Source: Corythoichthys intestinalis
Lineage: Eukaryota > Chordata > Actinopteri > Syngnathiformes > Syngnathidae
Assembly: GCF_030265065.1 (NCBI RefSeq)
Contig: NC_080395.1
Location: 6,921,501 to 6,985,500 of the forward strand
Direction: 5' to 3'
DNA: 64,000 nucleotides
Below the pieces are notes generated by a model. That model made no database searches. It worked only from the letters and a program-made list of their open reading frames with translations, and was not told where the DNA came from. The first letter of the stretch is position 1; each line of letters starts with the position of its first letter. Positions 31,671 to 43,211 of the stretch are shown piece by piece. The position numbers and the translations under genes are program-made.

Positions 31671-32228
31671 CAGTGGGGCAAATAAGTATTTAGTCAACCA
31701 CTAATTGTGCAAGTTCTTCCACTTGAAAATATTAGAGAGGCCTGTAATTGTCAACATGGGTAAACCTCAACCATGAGAGACAAAATGAGGGGGGAAAAAA
31801 CAGAAAATCACATTGTTTGATTTTTAAAGAATTTATTTGCAAATCATGGTGGAAAATAAGTATTTGGTCTATACAAAAAGTTCATCTCAATACTTTGTTT
31901 TGTACCCTTTGTTGGCAATAACAGGCCAAACGTTTTCTGTAACTCTTCACAAGCTTTTCACACACTGTTGCTGGTATTTTGGCCCATTCCTCCATGCAGA
32001 TCTCCTCTAGAACAGTGATGTTTTGGGGCTGTCATTGGGCAACACGGACTTTCAACTTCCTCCTTACCCCGTCGTGTCAAAATGATAACAAGAATGGTGA
32101 GCAAAAATCCCAGAACCACACGAGGGGACCTAGTGAATGGGCTACAGGGAACTTGGACCACAGTAACAAAGGCTACTATCAGGAACACAATGTACCGCCA
32201 GGGACTCAAATCCTGCTCTGCCAGATAA
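31671..32228. mobile_element. Rearranged Tc1-like copy (family A)
   Basis: It starts CAGTGGGGCAAATAAGTATT after TA. 31671-32062 is the 3' end of family A in minus orientation (CTCCATGCAGATCTCCTCTA). From about 32063 it switches to the middle of the transposase gene in plus orientation (GTCAAAATGATAACAAGAAT, CACACGAGGGGACCTAGTGA). The two halves are thus joined head-on, with the catalytic core lost. Confidence 0.8.
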
Positions 32229-32769
32229 TTTTGACAGCCCCAATAAACATGTTCTATTTTTAATTGTTTCAGTGTCACAAAGACGTATTTATACGTCTTT
32301 TACATTTGTTTTTTCATCTCCGGGTTCTCATTCAACTGAGCTCCAAAGCACAGAGCTGAAAATCCATTTTAAAGCAATAAAACTGGCCACTGGAATGAAG
32401 TAGCGCATTTGGTAAAACCCGCAACCTAATTCAACGGCAACAAGCGGCGGAGCAGCACGGCCGGGTCGCCGGCGGAAGAATGCCGGGCGGCGGAGGACAG
32501 AGCAGAAAAACCAAGAGGTCGCCTTGGATGCCAGGCGTTGAACAACCGAGCAGAACGACCGGGACCACCAGTGCAGCGGACGATGTCATGGAGTCCGTGC
32601 TGCTCGCCGAGCAGACCTCGCAGAGACTAAAAGAAAATCCATCTTTATGAGACAGGCAGCGATGAGGGAAAACCCGGCTGTCGCAGCCAAAACAGCGTCA
32701 TCTCACTTATGTGTAAATAAATTGTTACTTTGCTATCATAAGCTCTATTTGTCTAGTTTACATTATTTT
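32229..32769. other. Unrecognised, with short palindrome
   Basis: A 22-nt palindrome AAAGACGTATTTATACGTCT.. (32279-32300) is reminiscent of piggyBac-type ends, but no partner end was found. 32440-32660 is GC-rich and briefly open (PGGGGQSRKTKRSPWMPG) with no domain. Confidence 0.4.
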
Positions 32770-33318
32770 TAGGGCTGTCAAATTATTGCGTTAACGGACG
32801 GTAATTAATTTTAATTAATCACATTAAAATATTTGACGCAATTAACGCACATGCCCCGCTCAAACAGATTAAAATGACAAAACAGTACAATGCCAACTTG
32901 TTACTTGTGGTTTTTTGGGAGTTTTGTCACCCTCTGCTGGCATTTGGGTGCGACTGATTTTATGGGCTTAAGCACCCATGAGCACTGTGTAATTATTGAC
33001 ATCAGCAATGGCGGGCTACTAGTTTATTTTTTGATTGAAAATTTTACAAATTAAACGAAAACATTAAGAGGGGTAAGAACTACAAGTCTTTCTATCCATG
33101 GATCGCTTAAACAGAATGTTAATGTCATCTTGTTGATTGTTATAATAAACAAATACAGTATTTATGTACCGTATGTTGTATATATCCATCTTGAGTCTTA
33201 TCTTTCCATTCAAACAATAATTTACAGAAAAATTTGGCATATTTTTTACAGATGGTTTGAATAGCAATAAATTAATTTTTAAGCTGTAATTAACAATTTT
33301 AATCGTTTGACAGCCCTA
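32770..33318. mobile_element. hAT-like MITE (TAGGGCTGTCAAA ends)
   Basis: Inverted ends TAGGGCTGTCAAATTATTGC and GTTTGACAGCCCTA. Flanking octamers ATTATTTT and GTTATTTT differ at one base, a plausible 8-bp duplication. A second copy is at 56292-56906. Confidence 0.8.
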
Positions 33319-33756
33319 GTTATTTTGTCAAAGGAAAACATTCAAATATTTGGGATGTAACGAAAGCAAAAAATAGCTGTGTTAAAGTCAAAGTTATGTA
33401 TGAAATGTATGCTTTCACAAAAAACTAAATTTCTCCGTTTTTTCATCAGAAATTGGAAATTTGCTCAAAGTAAGCTATTTTCTAATGCTGATTTCTAAAG
33501 AATGGAAAAAGATATGAACTTACTTTTTTTTTTCCTGCTGATAGAAGAGAGTCTAATCTTTCTTTTGGTGGGTTCCATGTTTACATAGCAACAGAACATA
33601 ATTTTCTGTCGGCCTTGCAAAATCAGTCCAAATCCAGTAAAACGGCCGGGAGCGAAGGGCCTTGTTCCGGTGAAAATGGCTGGGAGTGAATGAGTTAATC
33701 AATTATGAAAATAATCGGTAGTTGCAGCCCTAGTGTGAACAAACTAATACTTCATA

Positions 33757-35233
33757 TTCGGGTCCGATCACATCATTTTCAAAGTATCAGAATCGGCAAA
33801 AAAATATCGTGCCTTTTTTAAATTTTTTAATTAAAACGTTTTCTAATTGTATTTTACGTTACAGACAAAATATGTTACACTTATCCAGTCTTAAGTTTAG
33901 GCTTAAGGTAGGGTTAATTTATCCCGATAACGGCGGTAATTAATTTTTTAAAAAATGTATCACATTAAAATATTTAAAGCAATTAATGAATGCGCTGCAC
34001 AACCCACTCACGCATTGTCGTGCTTAAGCTGTAATGGCGCTGTTTTACCTATATTGAGAGCTAAAAGGCAGCATAATATAAGTAGAGTGAATTTTAGCAT
34101 CCTTTGGAGCCTTGTTTTACATGGCTAAAGCCTTACAATCCCTCTCCCTACGATTAGAAATATCGTGGGAAGCAATGTGGGGAAGCAAGGTAGTAACTGA
34201 TCTTTTTCTTAACACCCTATTTTATTTCCCAACGCTGAGAAGATATATCAATTGGTAGCACTATGCACAGTCATGGTTGCACTTCCCATCATGCATTTGG
34301 GCATGGCTACAGTATCATTTACTGAAAACTCAACAAATACACTAGATGGCAATATTTAGTCAGAATTAGTGATCCACGATAATACATTTTTCAACCGATA
34401 TCGATAACCGATAATTTCTTGCCCCTTCCACCCGATAATGTCACGCCGATAATTCTATTCAAATTTGTAAAATTTTAAAGTATACAGTACAAAGATCAAA
34501 TGTTACTGTGCAAAAATGTAATTTTGTGCTATTTTTTTCCACATCAAATATGAACAAATAGTAAATTCCAACATCTAAACAATGGCAATGACATTGTGTA
34601 ATGCTAAGCTTTTGGCAACAATTACTTGTAAACAACCAAGTTGCACAAAAATGCCTTTAAAAGTAAGCCATTCCTAACACATATCACACAACTACACAGC
34701 AAAAACAACTCCTTAAAACTAGCAGAATTGGACAAAACTGTTGATTGCGCACATTTGGAGGCTAAATCAAGTATATAATTATCGGATTGCATTATCGGTT
34801 GAATTTCGTTTCATTATCTGTGTGACGTCATAATTGCCATTATCGGCCGATAATTATCGGTGACCGATATTATCGTGCATCTCTAGTCAGAATATACAAA
34901 GTCACATTTATCCTTTAAGAATTACAAGTCTTTCTATCCGTGGATCCTCTCACAGAATTTTAATAATGTAAATGCCATCTTGAGGATTTATTGTCATAAT
35001 AAACAAATACAGTACTCATGTACTGTATGTAGAATGTATATATTTGTCCGAGTTTTATTCATTTTTTCTTAATGCATTACCAAAATGTATATGATCGGGA
35101 AAATTTTTCGGGAATGATTGGAATTGAATCGGGAACAAAAAAAAGCAATCGGATCGGGAAATATCGGGATCGGCAGATACTCAAACTAAAACAATCGGAT
35201 CGGGAGCAAAAAAACATGATCGGAGCAACCCTA
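33757..35233 (-). mobile_element. hAT-like MITE (TAGGGTTG(C/T)TCCGATC ends), copy 1
   Basis: Inverted copy of the family best seen complete at 40578-42042. The right edge ends GATCGGAGCAACCCTA; the left edge is eroded at CGGGTCCGATCACATC. It is interrupted by another hAT-like element (34367-34885). Family landmarks: GGGTTGTGCAGCGCAT-type block, TTGCTTCCCACGATATTTCT, TATTGCCATCTAGTG. Confidence 0.75.
34367..34885. mobile_element. hAT-like MITE with perfect 8-bp TSD
   Basis: Ends TAGTGATCCACGATAAT and ATTATCGTGCATCTCTA. Target duplication GTCAGAAT at 34359-34366 and 34886-34893. 519 bp, non-coding, nested in the MITE at 33757-35233. Confidence 0.88.
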
Positions 35234-35500
35234 GCACTAAGTGTTTATTACATGTGCACAAAATCGCTACAACGAGCTCACAAAGTCGATCTTGAACCAT
35301 ACGGGACATGAAAAAAAAAAGAAAAGCCAATCCCCTAGTTTAAATTAGACGTCTTAGTCAAACGTGTAAGAGGGGTATGCATTTGACAACTTCATTTCTA
35401 TTGAACAGAAATTTCAAATGTTTCATACTTCACTGTACGACATTTCAAATGAAAAGAGTCGAACTACAAAAACATTGTAGGCCCTACATCTGCATTTATA

Positions 35501-35934
35501 TCAAAATCCCACTTCCTGCCAAGGCACAAAACCTTGCGGTGACCTAAAGAATGAAGCAAAGTCCTGTCTTGCCGAGATTGCAGCCTGAGTCGCTTGTCCT
35601 TTGCTGCGTCGTCCCCAGTCCAAGAGGTTGTTGTCCCCTGCTACTACTCTCCTCCATTCTCCGTTGACAAGATCACCCGTTGGGGTTAATGAGTCAGAGA
35701 ACTTGGCTGGGATGTAGCGTGTAGCGGGGGTGTTGCTCGCATCTGTGCTGGTGAGATAATTATGAAGAGCAACACAAGCTTTCACAAGTTTAACAGCCTT
35801 CTCTGGGTGGAATTTGATTTTTTGCCTCAGGATTCGCCACCGTGCCGCCAGGATGCCAAAGCTGTTCTCGGTCACTCTCCAGGCACGTGCGTGACGATAG
35901 TTGTAGACGCGTTGTTCATCTTTAAGGTTTTTGC
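35501..35934 (-). CDS. PIF/Harbinger transposase, second exon
   Basis: After acceptor ATCCCAG the exon reads (G)KNLKDEQRVYNYRHARAW, RVTENSFGILAARWRILRQK, and ends SFFRSPQGFVPWQEVGF-stop. E301 of RVTEN is the third acid of the DDE triad. The split codon G plus GC joins in frame to exon 1 (39573-40407), giving a continuous 422-aa protein. Between them lies a 3.6-kb intron filled by later insertions. No inactivating change is seen in either exon. Confidence 0.85.
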
Positions 35935-36290
35935 CTGGGATACAAACAAGGAAGGATGAATTGTTATTTCAAATTAGAAGTGGGAACCTCTGAGTAACTC
36001 ACGATACGATAAAGGCTCACGATTAGGGTTGGGCATCGAGCATCGATATAGGACCCGGTTTTAATACTCCGGTTCCCCCGGAACTAGGGTTGTTCCGATC
36101 ATGTTTTTTTGCTCCCAATCCGATCCCGATCGTTTTAGTTTGAGTATCTGCCGATCTCGATATTTCCCGATCCGATTGCTTTTTTTTTTTGCTCCCAATT
36201 CAATTCCAATCATTCCTGATAATTTTTCCCGATCATATACATTTTGGCAATCATTAAGAAAAAAATGAATAAAACTCGGACGAATATATA

Positions 36291-37870
36291 CAGTGCCTTG
36301 CAAAAGTATTCGGCCCCCTTGAACCTTGCAACCTTTCGCCACATTTCAGGCTTCAAACATAAAGATATAAAATTTTAATTTTTTGTCAAGAATCAACAAC
36401 AAGTGGGACATAATCGTGAAGTGGAACAAAATTTATTGGATAATTTAAACTTTTTTAACAAATAAAAAACTGAAAAGTGGGGCGTGCAATATTATTCGGC
36501 CCTTGCTCCAATTACAGCTGCAAGTCGCTTGGGGTATGTTTCTATCAGTTTTGCACATCGAGAGACTGACATTCTTGCCCATTCTTCCTTGCAAAACAGC
36601 TCGAGCTCAGTGAGGTTGGCTGGAGAGTGTTTGTGAACAGCAGTCTTCAGCTCTTTCCACAGATTCTCGATTAGATTCAGGTCGGGACTTTGACTTGGCC
36701 ATTCTAACACCTGGATACGTTTATTTTTTAACCATTCCATTGTAGATTTGGCTTTATGTTTTGGATCATTGTCCTGTTGGAAGATAAATCTCTGTCCCAG
36801 TCTCAGGTCTTGTGCAGATACTAACAGGTTTTCTTCCAGAATGTTCCTGTATTTGGCTGCATCCATCTTCCCGTCAATTTTAACCATCTTCCCTGTCCCT
36901 GCTGAAGAAAAGCAGGCCCAAACCATGATGCTGCCACCACCATGTTTGACAGTGGGGATGGTGTGTTCAGGGTGATGAGCTGTGTTGCTTTTACGCCAAA
37001 CATATCGTTTTGCATTGAGGCCAAAAAGTTCAATTTTGGTTTCATCTGACCAGAGCACCTTCTTCCACATGTTCGGTGTGTCTCCCAGGTGGCTTGTGGC
37101 AAACTTTAAACGAGACTTTTTATGGATATCTTTGAGAAATGGCTTTCTTCTTGCCACTCTTCCATAAAGGCCAGATTTGTGCAGTGTACGACTGATTGTT
37201 GTCCTATGGACAGACTCTCCCACCTGAGCTGTAGATCTCTGCAGTTCATCCAGAGTGATCATGGGCCTCTTGGATGCATCTCTGATCAGTTTTCTCCTTG
37301 TTTGAGAAGAAAGTTTGGAAGGACGGCCGGGTCTTGGTAGATTTGCAGTGGTCTGATGCTCCTTCCATTTCAATATGATGGCTTGCACAGTGCTCCTTGA
37401 GATGTTTAAAGATTGGGAAATCTTTTTGTATCCAAATCCAGCTTTAAACTTCTCCACAACAGTATCTCGGACTTGCCTGGTGTGTTCCTTGGTTTTCATA
37501 ATGCTCTCTGCACTTTAAACAGAACCCTGAGACTATCACAGAGCAGGTGCATTTATACGGAGACTTGATTACACACAGGTGGATTCTATTTATCATCATC
37601 GGTCATTCAGAGATCCTCACTGAACTTCTAGAGTGAATTTGCTGCACTGAAAGTAAAGGGGCCGAATAATATTGCACGCCCCACTTTTCAGTTTTTTATT
37701 TGTTAAAAAAGTTTAAATTATCCAATAAATGTTGTTCCACTTCACCATTGTGTCCCACTTGTTGTTGATTCTTGACAAAAAAATTAAATTTCATATCTTT
37801 ATGTTTGAAGCCTGAAATGTGGAGAAAGGTTGCAAGATTCAAGGGGGCCGAATACTTTTGCAAGGCACTG
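36291..37870 (-). mobile_element. Complete Tc1-like transposon (family C)
   Basis: Inverted repeats of about 215 bp begin CAGTGCCTTGCAAAAGTATT and end AATACTTTTGCAAGGCACTG. Each has a TTCGGCCC motif at its outer and its inner edge, an IR/DR-like layout. TA duplicates at both sides. Paralogues of the host repeat at 41250-41260 and 55487-55497 show the empty site ATATATACATTCAAC, proving precise TA insertion. It encloses an uninterrupted transposase gene. Confidence 0.93.
36492..37499 (-). CDS. Tc1-like transposase, full length
   Basis: 335 aa, starting MKTKEHTRQVRDTVVEKFKA and ending KRLAAVIGARAE. Residues 1-110 form the paired-like double helix-turn-helix with a GRPS-type linker (PRPGRPSK, 56-63). 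The catalytic domain shows LWSDETKIELFG (D152), FQQDNDPKH (D243) and LIENLW (E278). The spacing of 34 residues between the second D and the E is the DD34E signature of Tc1. The usual [10 protein letters not shown] is PDLNLIENLW here, a possible recent change next to the catalytic E. No stops or frameshifts, so this copy may be recent; activity is not established. Confidence 0.93.
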   Translation of the reverse strand: MKTKEHTRQVRDTVVEKFKAGFGYKKISQSLNISRSTVQAIILKWKEHQTTANLPRPGRPSKLSSQTRRKLIRDASKRPMITLDELQRSTAQVGESVHRTTISRTLHKSGLYGRVARRKPFLKDIHKKSRLKFATSHLGDTPNMWKKVLWSDETKIELFGLNAKRYVWRKSNTAHHPEHTIPTVKHGGGSIMVWACFSSAGTGKMVKIDGKMDAAKYRNILEENLLVSAQDLRLGQRFIFQQDNDPKHKAKSTMEWLKNKRIQVLEWPSQSPDLNLIENLWKELKTAVHKHSPANLTELELFCKEEWARMSVSRCAKLIETYPKRLAAVIGARAE

Positions 37871-38430
37871 TACATTCAACATACAGTACATAAGTACTGT
37901 ATTTGCTAATTATGACAATAAATCCTCAAGATGGCATTTACATCATTAACATTCTTTCTGTGAGAGGGATCCACGGATAGAAAGACTTGTAATTCTTAAA
38001 GGATAAATGTGACTTTGTATTTTGTGACTAAATATTGCCATCTAGTGTATTTGTTGAGCTTTCAGTAAATGATACTGTAGCCATTTAGCTGTTCTGCCCA
38101 AATGCATGATGGGAAATGCAACCACGACCATGCGTAGTGGCACCAATTAATATATCTTCTCTGCGTTGGGAAGTAACAGGGTGTTAAGGAAAAGAATAAC
38201 CACTACCGCTCCTCCCCACATTGCTTCCCACGATATTTCTATTTGTTGAGAGAGGGATTTTAAGGCTTGAGCCAATTAAAAAGAGGCTCCAAAGTCTGCC
38301 AAAATTCTCTCTACTAATTTTACGCTGCCTGTTAGCTCTATATATAGGTAAAACGGCGCCATTATAGATTGAACGCGACAATACGTGAGTGGGTCGTGCA
38401 GCGCATGCGTCAATTGCACTAAATATTTTA

Positions 38431-39171
38431 ACGTGAAAGTTCAGTTCAATTCAATTTTTTCAGGCATGCGACCCAATAAAGTTTTTTTTTTTTTTGCGCA
38501 CTCAATAAAGCTTCTTCTTGAACAGGTCACGGAGCTGCGTCACACACAACGTCATACAGCCTACTCTTTCGCCGTTTGCGGCTTTGCGCGCTGCTGTCAC
38601 TTCTACTCGCCGAGACGCCGACTCATCCCAAGAAAACAACGACAAATACGGCTCATTTTCTTCACTGAGTTAATGAAATAATACATTAGCTTGTGCTAAA
38701 TGTAGTTTTAGATTCATTCTGCACGTTTCAAAGTCGCTCGCTCAAACCAACCATTGCGGCCGTTGCTTGCTTTGCATGCCTCCCTTTCAATAGTTGGCGC
38801 CTCGCTCGGAAATTTATTTAAAATGATCACATTCGGTTCGTCCTTCTTGACATCACAACGGCTCTTGGGATAGGTAGTCTTTTGCTGCTTTCGGTTTTGA
38901 AAAAGGACAAGAAATGATGGAAATATGGAGATGGATACATGGTCCATGCAGCGTTTTAATGCATATTTATGAGTGCAATAAATATATAAAACTCAAATGA
39001 CATTATCTCCGGTTTTTCTTGGCCGATTGACTTCAAATAAAAACTGGTGTGGACATCAACTTCCGCACTTTCAAACGAGACCAACCAGCGGCACATGGGT
39101 GACGTAATTACAGCGTGACGAAGCTTCAAAGACGATATGCGTAAACGCGTCGCCGCCGACACGTTCGGTGT
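38431..39171. other. Harbinger intron, unrecognised
   Basis: Part of the intron between the two Harbinger exons. 38940-39170 looks like a dispersed repeat (CCAGCGGCACATGGGTGACG), but no edges were found. Confidence 0.45.
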
Positions 39172-39502
39172 TAAAGGGTTAATAATATTTTTGGCACAGT
39201 GTCGGATTGGGATTTGTGCGTTTCTTTCCACTCCTGTTTTTCCAGTATGCAAAGTTTTGTCACTGTCTTTGTTTTGTTCATTATAATAATGTTCATGTCA
39301 TCATGAAAATTCTGGTTCGGGCAAAAGCAGATCTAAGCTGAATCAACCATTAGTATTTTTGACCTACAGGTGTTCAAAAACTCAGGTGAGTATACATTGA
39401 TAAATGATATATATATATTATCGGTTATCATATCGGTATCGGCCTTGAGGAGCAGGAAGTTATCGATGTTGGGTTCAAAAAATGGATATCGTGCACCCTT
39501 AT
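39172..39502 (-). mobile_element. hAT-like fragment (family of 25370-27400)
   Basis: Inverted match to the ends of 25370-27400, finishing AATGGATATCGTGCACCC. It contains CGGTATCGGCCTTGAGGAGC. One end only. Confidence 0.75.
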
Positions 39503-39572
39503 CCAAAAGACTAAGACAAAAATTAAAAGGGCTGCCAAAATCGATGTGTGGAAAGCTTTATGAATGACTTAC

Positions 39573-40407
39573 CTGGAAAAGGACACATTAGGTTTTGATG
39601 GAGGGGGAATGCCGCATCGCCCAAGAAGACATGCGGAAGAGGGTTCTTGATACCAGGAAGGTTAGCAGGCGGTGGTATGTCCAGGGCCCCGTGAACCAGT
39701 TTCTTCCCAAATATGCTTTCCTGAAAAACATCACCGTGGCCCTCCCGTCCATGTTCTCTAATGTCCACCATTCTAAATTTATAATGTGCATCACAAACTG
39801 CCATGAGGACGAGGGAATGAGATCCCGAGTTGAACTGATCACTCCCTGTGTTTCGAGCAGGCGCTTTTGTCGTCACGGTTTTTGCATCGATGCAACCTAA
39901 ACAATTTGGGAAATTCCACACACGCCAGAATTCCTCGGAGATCTCTGCCCACTTGTCTGGTCTGTTGGGTAACGCGATAAATTGACTGCTCAAAGCCAAC
40001 CACAGCGCCTCACATACCTCTATCAGGATGAGGGAGACTGTTGATGCACCCAACATGTAGTTTCGTGCCACGCTAAACTGACTGTTACCTGAAGCGAGCA
40101 AACGAAGAGTAACGGCAAGTCTTTCTTCTAATTTTACAGGGTTAAGATGAGAACCCACGTGAGTGATATAGGGTTTGATGCGGTGCAACAAGTCATCGAA
40201 TCTCGAGGCAGACATCCGAAAATAATTAAAATGTTCTTCTTCGTCGATTCCCCGCATTGGTCTCACGAGTGAATTATATTCCCCATCGTGCTGTCGATTT
40301 CTAAGGGATGGATGAGTTGACCATCTCCTTTTTCTTTTTTTCCTTAGCAGTAGTAGTAAGCAACATAAAAGTTCCTCCTCCTCGTCGAGAACTGCGAGTG
40401 ACCCCAT
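39573..40407 (-). CDS. PIF/Harbinger transposase, first exon
   Basis: From ATG at 40407: MGSLAVLDEEEELLCCLLLL, then a basic stretch (LRKKRKRRW) and the helical N-terminal region (FRMSASRFDDLLHRIKPYI, ERLAVTLRLLASGNS). DDE nuclease core: NCLGCIDAKTV (D174) and VFLGDAAFPLHQNLM (D264), followed by PFPG and donor GTAAGT. E301 comes from exon 2. Family members usually read CIDGKHV or CIDGTHV at the first D, so A and T here are unusual. A non-ATG extension upstream is possible but unneeded. The Myb/SANT-like partner gene that active Harbinger elements carry was not found, nor clear TIRs. Confidence 0.87.
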
Positions 40408-40577
40408 CTTGTAGTAAACTTTAATTTCTTTCTCTGTTAGTTGTTTGTATAGCGTGGACACTTTTTGCTGCCCCCTATAGGCTTGGAGAATAAAAGTCCA
40501 CCAAATTGAGAATCACACCTTGAACAATAGATAACACATACAGTGCCCTCCATAATTATTGGATTTATAATAATTAT

Positions 40578-42042
40578 TAGGGTTGTTCCGATCATGGTTT
40601 TTTGCTCCCGATCGTTTTAGTTTGAGTATCTGCCGATCCCGATATTTCCCAATCTGATTGCTTTTTTTTGCTCCCGATTCAACTCCAATCATTCCCGATA
40701 TTTCCCGGCAGGGCCGGCCCAGCCTATACGCAGACTATGCAGCTGCTTAAGGCCCCTGACCACTAGGGGGCCCCCCAATCTGGCAATTGTTTAATTTGTA
40801 TTCTATTTTGTTTACTACAGTTTGCTTTATTTGACTTTTGTGAGTTTTGAGACTTGATTACAAGCTTAAAAAAATAAATGTTCTTCCTTAACTTCTTTCT
40901 TCCGTCTTTTAGAAAAAGGTTTGGCGCTATCTACTGTAAGTACTGACAATCATTTGGGGTGAGAAGTTCTATGCAGTGCAACACAATCTGATTAATATAC
41001 AAAATATGGACGTATGGGTTGGATTGCATGCATGGGTTTCACAGAACACTGTGACGAAATGGTGGGCCAAAAATATGGGCCCCTTTGCATTATTTTGCTT
41101 AGGGCCCCCAAATGGCCTGGGCCGGCCCTGTTTCCCGGTCAGATTGCTTTTTTTTTGCTCCCGATTCAATTCCAATCATTCCCGATAATTTTTCCCGATC
41201 ATATACATTTTGGCAATGCATTAAGAAAAAAATGAATAAGAATCGGACGAATATATACATTCAACATACAGTACATAAGTACTGTATTTGTTTATTATGA
41301 CAATAAATCCTCAAGATGGCATTTACATTATTAACATTCTTTCTGTGAGAGGGATCCACTGATAGAAAGACTTGTGACTTGGTATATTGTGACTAAATAT
41401 TGCCATCTAGTGTATTTGTTTAGCTTTCAGTAAATGATACTGAAGGCCATGCCCAATGCATGATGGGAAGTGGAACCATAACAAGTGAAACCACGACTGT
41501 GCGTAGTGCTACCAATTCATATATCTTCTCCGCAATAGGATATAATTTAAGGTGTTAAGAACAAGAGCAATTGATACCTTGCTTCCTCACATTGTTTCCC
41601 ATGATATTTCTAATCATAGGGAGAGGGATTATAAGGCTTTAGCCAACTAAAATAATGCTCTAAAGGCTGCCAAAATTCACTGTACTCATTTTATGCTGCC
41701 TTTTACGTCTCTACGTTGGCAAAACGGCACCATAACAGATGGAGCGCGACAATGCGTGAGTGGGTCGTGTTGTGCATACATTAATTGCATTAAATATTTT
41801 AACATGATTCATTTTTTAAAAAATTAAATACCGCCTTCATTGGGATAAATTTGATAACCCTATCTTAAGCCTAAACTAAAGACTCTGGATAAGTGTAATA
41901 TATTATGTCTGTAACGTTAAATACAATTAGAAAACGATTTAATTAAAATATATATATATATATTTAAAAAAGGCATGGCCGATATTTTTTTGCCCATTCC
42001 GATACTTTGAAAATCCTGTGATCGGACCCCGGGACATCTCTA
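40578..42042 (+). mobile_element. hAT-like MITE copy 3, complete, 8-bp TSD
   Basis: Starts TAGGGTTGTTCCGATCATGG and ends GGGACATCTCTA, flanked by perfect ATAATTAT (40570-40577, 42043-42050). Reference copy for this family. It carries a smaller nested element at 40709-41130. Confidence 0.88.
40709..41130. mobile_element. hAT-like MITE (CAGGGCCGGCCC ends), 8-bp TSD
   Basis: Inverted ends CAGGGCCGGCCCAGCC and GGCCTGGGCCGGCCCTG; perfect duplication TTTCCCGG (40701-40708, 41131-41138). 422 bp, non-coding. Innermost of a three-level nest. Confidence 0.9.
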
Positions 42043-42190
42043 ATAATTATGTGTTTTTTTAGCTTCAAATTTTTTTTTCCTAATTAATATGGGACCTTAA
42101 TGGAAAAAAAGAGAAAAATCCAACCTTCAATACAAATGCATTTATTCAGTGGGGGGGAAAAATCCCACATAAAGAAATAATTATTTGACA

Positions 42191-42715
42191 TCAAATAATG
42201 TGTGTCATAATTATTAGCACCCCTGGTGTTAATACTTTGTACAACCCCCTTTTGCTAACAAAACAGCACAGTTTCACAAGATGGGAAAAGACAGAAAGAG
42301 GAATCTTCAGCCATTCATCTTTGCAGAATCTCTCTAAATCATCCAGAGACTTGGGTCCTCTCCTCTGTACTCTCCTCTTCAGCTCACCCCACAGGTTTTC
42401 AATGGGGTTGAGGTCTGGGGACTGAGATAGCCATGGGAGGAGCTTGATTTTGTGTCTGGTGAACCATTTCTGTGTAGATTTGGCCATATGTTTAGGGTCA
42501 GTGTCTTGCTGAAAGACCCAGTGACGACTCATCTTCAGCTTTCGGGCAGAGGGCAACAGATTTTGATTTAAAATGCCCTGGTATTTCAAAGCATTCATGA
42601 TGCCATGCACCCTATCAAGGTTCCCAGGGCTTTTGGAATCGAAACAGCCCCACAGCATCACTGACCCACCCCCCTACTTCACAGTGGGTATGAGGTTCTG
42701 TCTACACGCCAACAA
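42191..42715 (-). pseudogene. Tc1 transposase C-terminal half (family D)
   Basis: Reads MMLWGCFDSKSPGNLDRVHG, HWVFQQDTDPKHMAKSTQKW and [20 protein letters not shown]. It carries the second D and the E of the triad. It ends in VLTPGVLIIMTHII. The N-terminal half is missing because the sequence reverses direction near 42716. Confidence 0.82.
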
Positions 42716-43211
42716 GCTGTTTGGGAGGCATGCACGGAGAAAACCTTTCCTCACTCACAATCATAAACGTCTGGAGTTCGCCAAGCGGTATTGAGGCTTC
42801 AACTGGGACCGTGTGCTTCGGTCAGATGAGACCAAGATTGAGCTTTTTGGCAACAAACACTCTAAGTGGGTCTGGCGTGCCACGAAAGATGCGCATGCTG
42901 AAAAGCACCTCATACCCGCTGTGAAGTATTGGGGTGGGTCAGTGATGCTATGGGGCTGTTTCGTTTCCAAAGGCCCTGGGAACCTTGTTAGGGTGCATGG
43001 CATCATGAATGCTTTGAAATACCGGGACATCTTATATCAAAATCTGTTGCCCTCTGCCCGAAAGCTGGAGATGGGTCGTCACTGGGTCTTTCAGCAAGAC
43101 AATGACCCAAAATATATGGCCAAATCTACACAGAAATGGTTCACCAGACACAAAATCAAGCTTCTCCCATGGCCGTCTCAGTCTCCAGACTTCAACCCCA
43201 TTGTAAAGGAT
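42716..43211 (+). pseudogene. Tc1 transposase middle part, opposite strand (family D)
   Basis: Reads VLRSDETKIELFGNKHSKWV, HWVFQQDNDPKYMAKSTQKW and SQSPDFNP, then breaks off into the right inverted repeat before the IENLW motif. It overlaps in content with the minus-strand fragment at 42191-42715, so the two are inverted duplicates of the same gene region. Confidence 0.82.

Larger units (their letters stand above)
36085..38430 (+). mobile_element. hAT-like MITE copy 2, interrupted by Tc1
   Basis: It starts TAGGGTTGTTCCGATCATGT and follows the family through ACATTTTGGCAAT...CTCGGACGAATATATA. It is then interrupted by the Tc1 at 36291-37870, resumes at CATTCAACATACAGTACATA, and is lost near 38430 after GGGTCGTGCAGCGCATG. 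The other edge is missing. It lies in the Harbinger intron. Confidence 0.8.

Noticed and set aside
32440-32660. GC-rich open stretch (PGGGGQSRKTKRSPWMPG) as a host exon.
   Set aside because: Short, without recognisable domain or convincing splice sites; kept only as unrecognised sequence.
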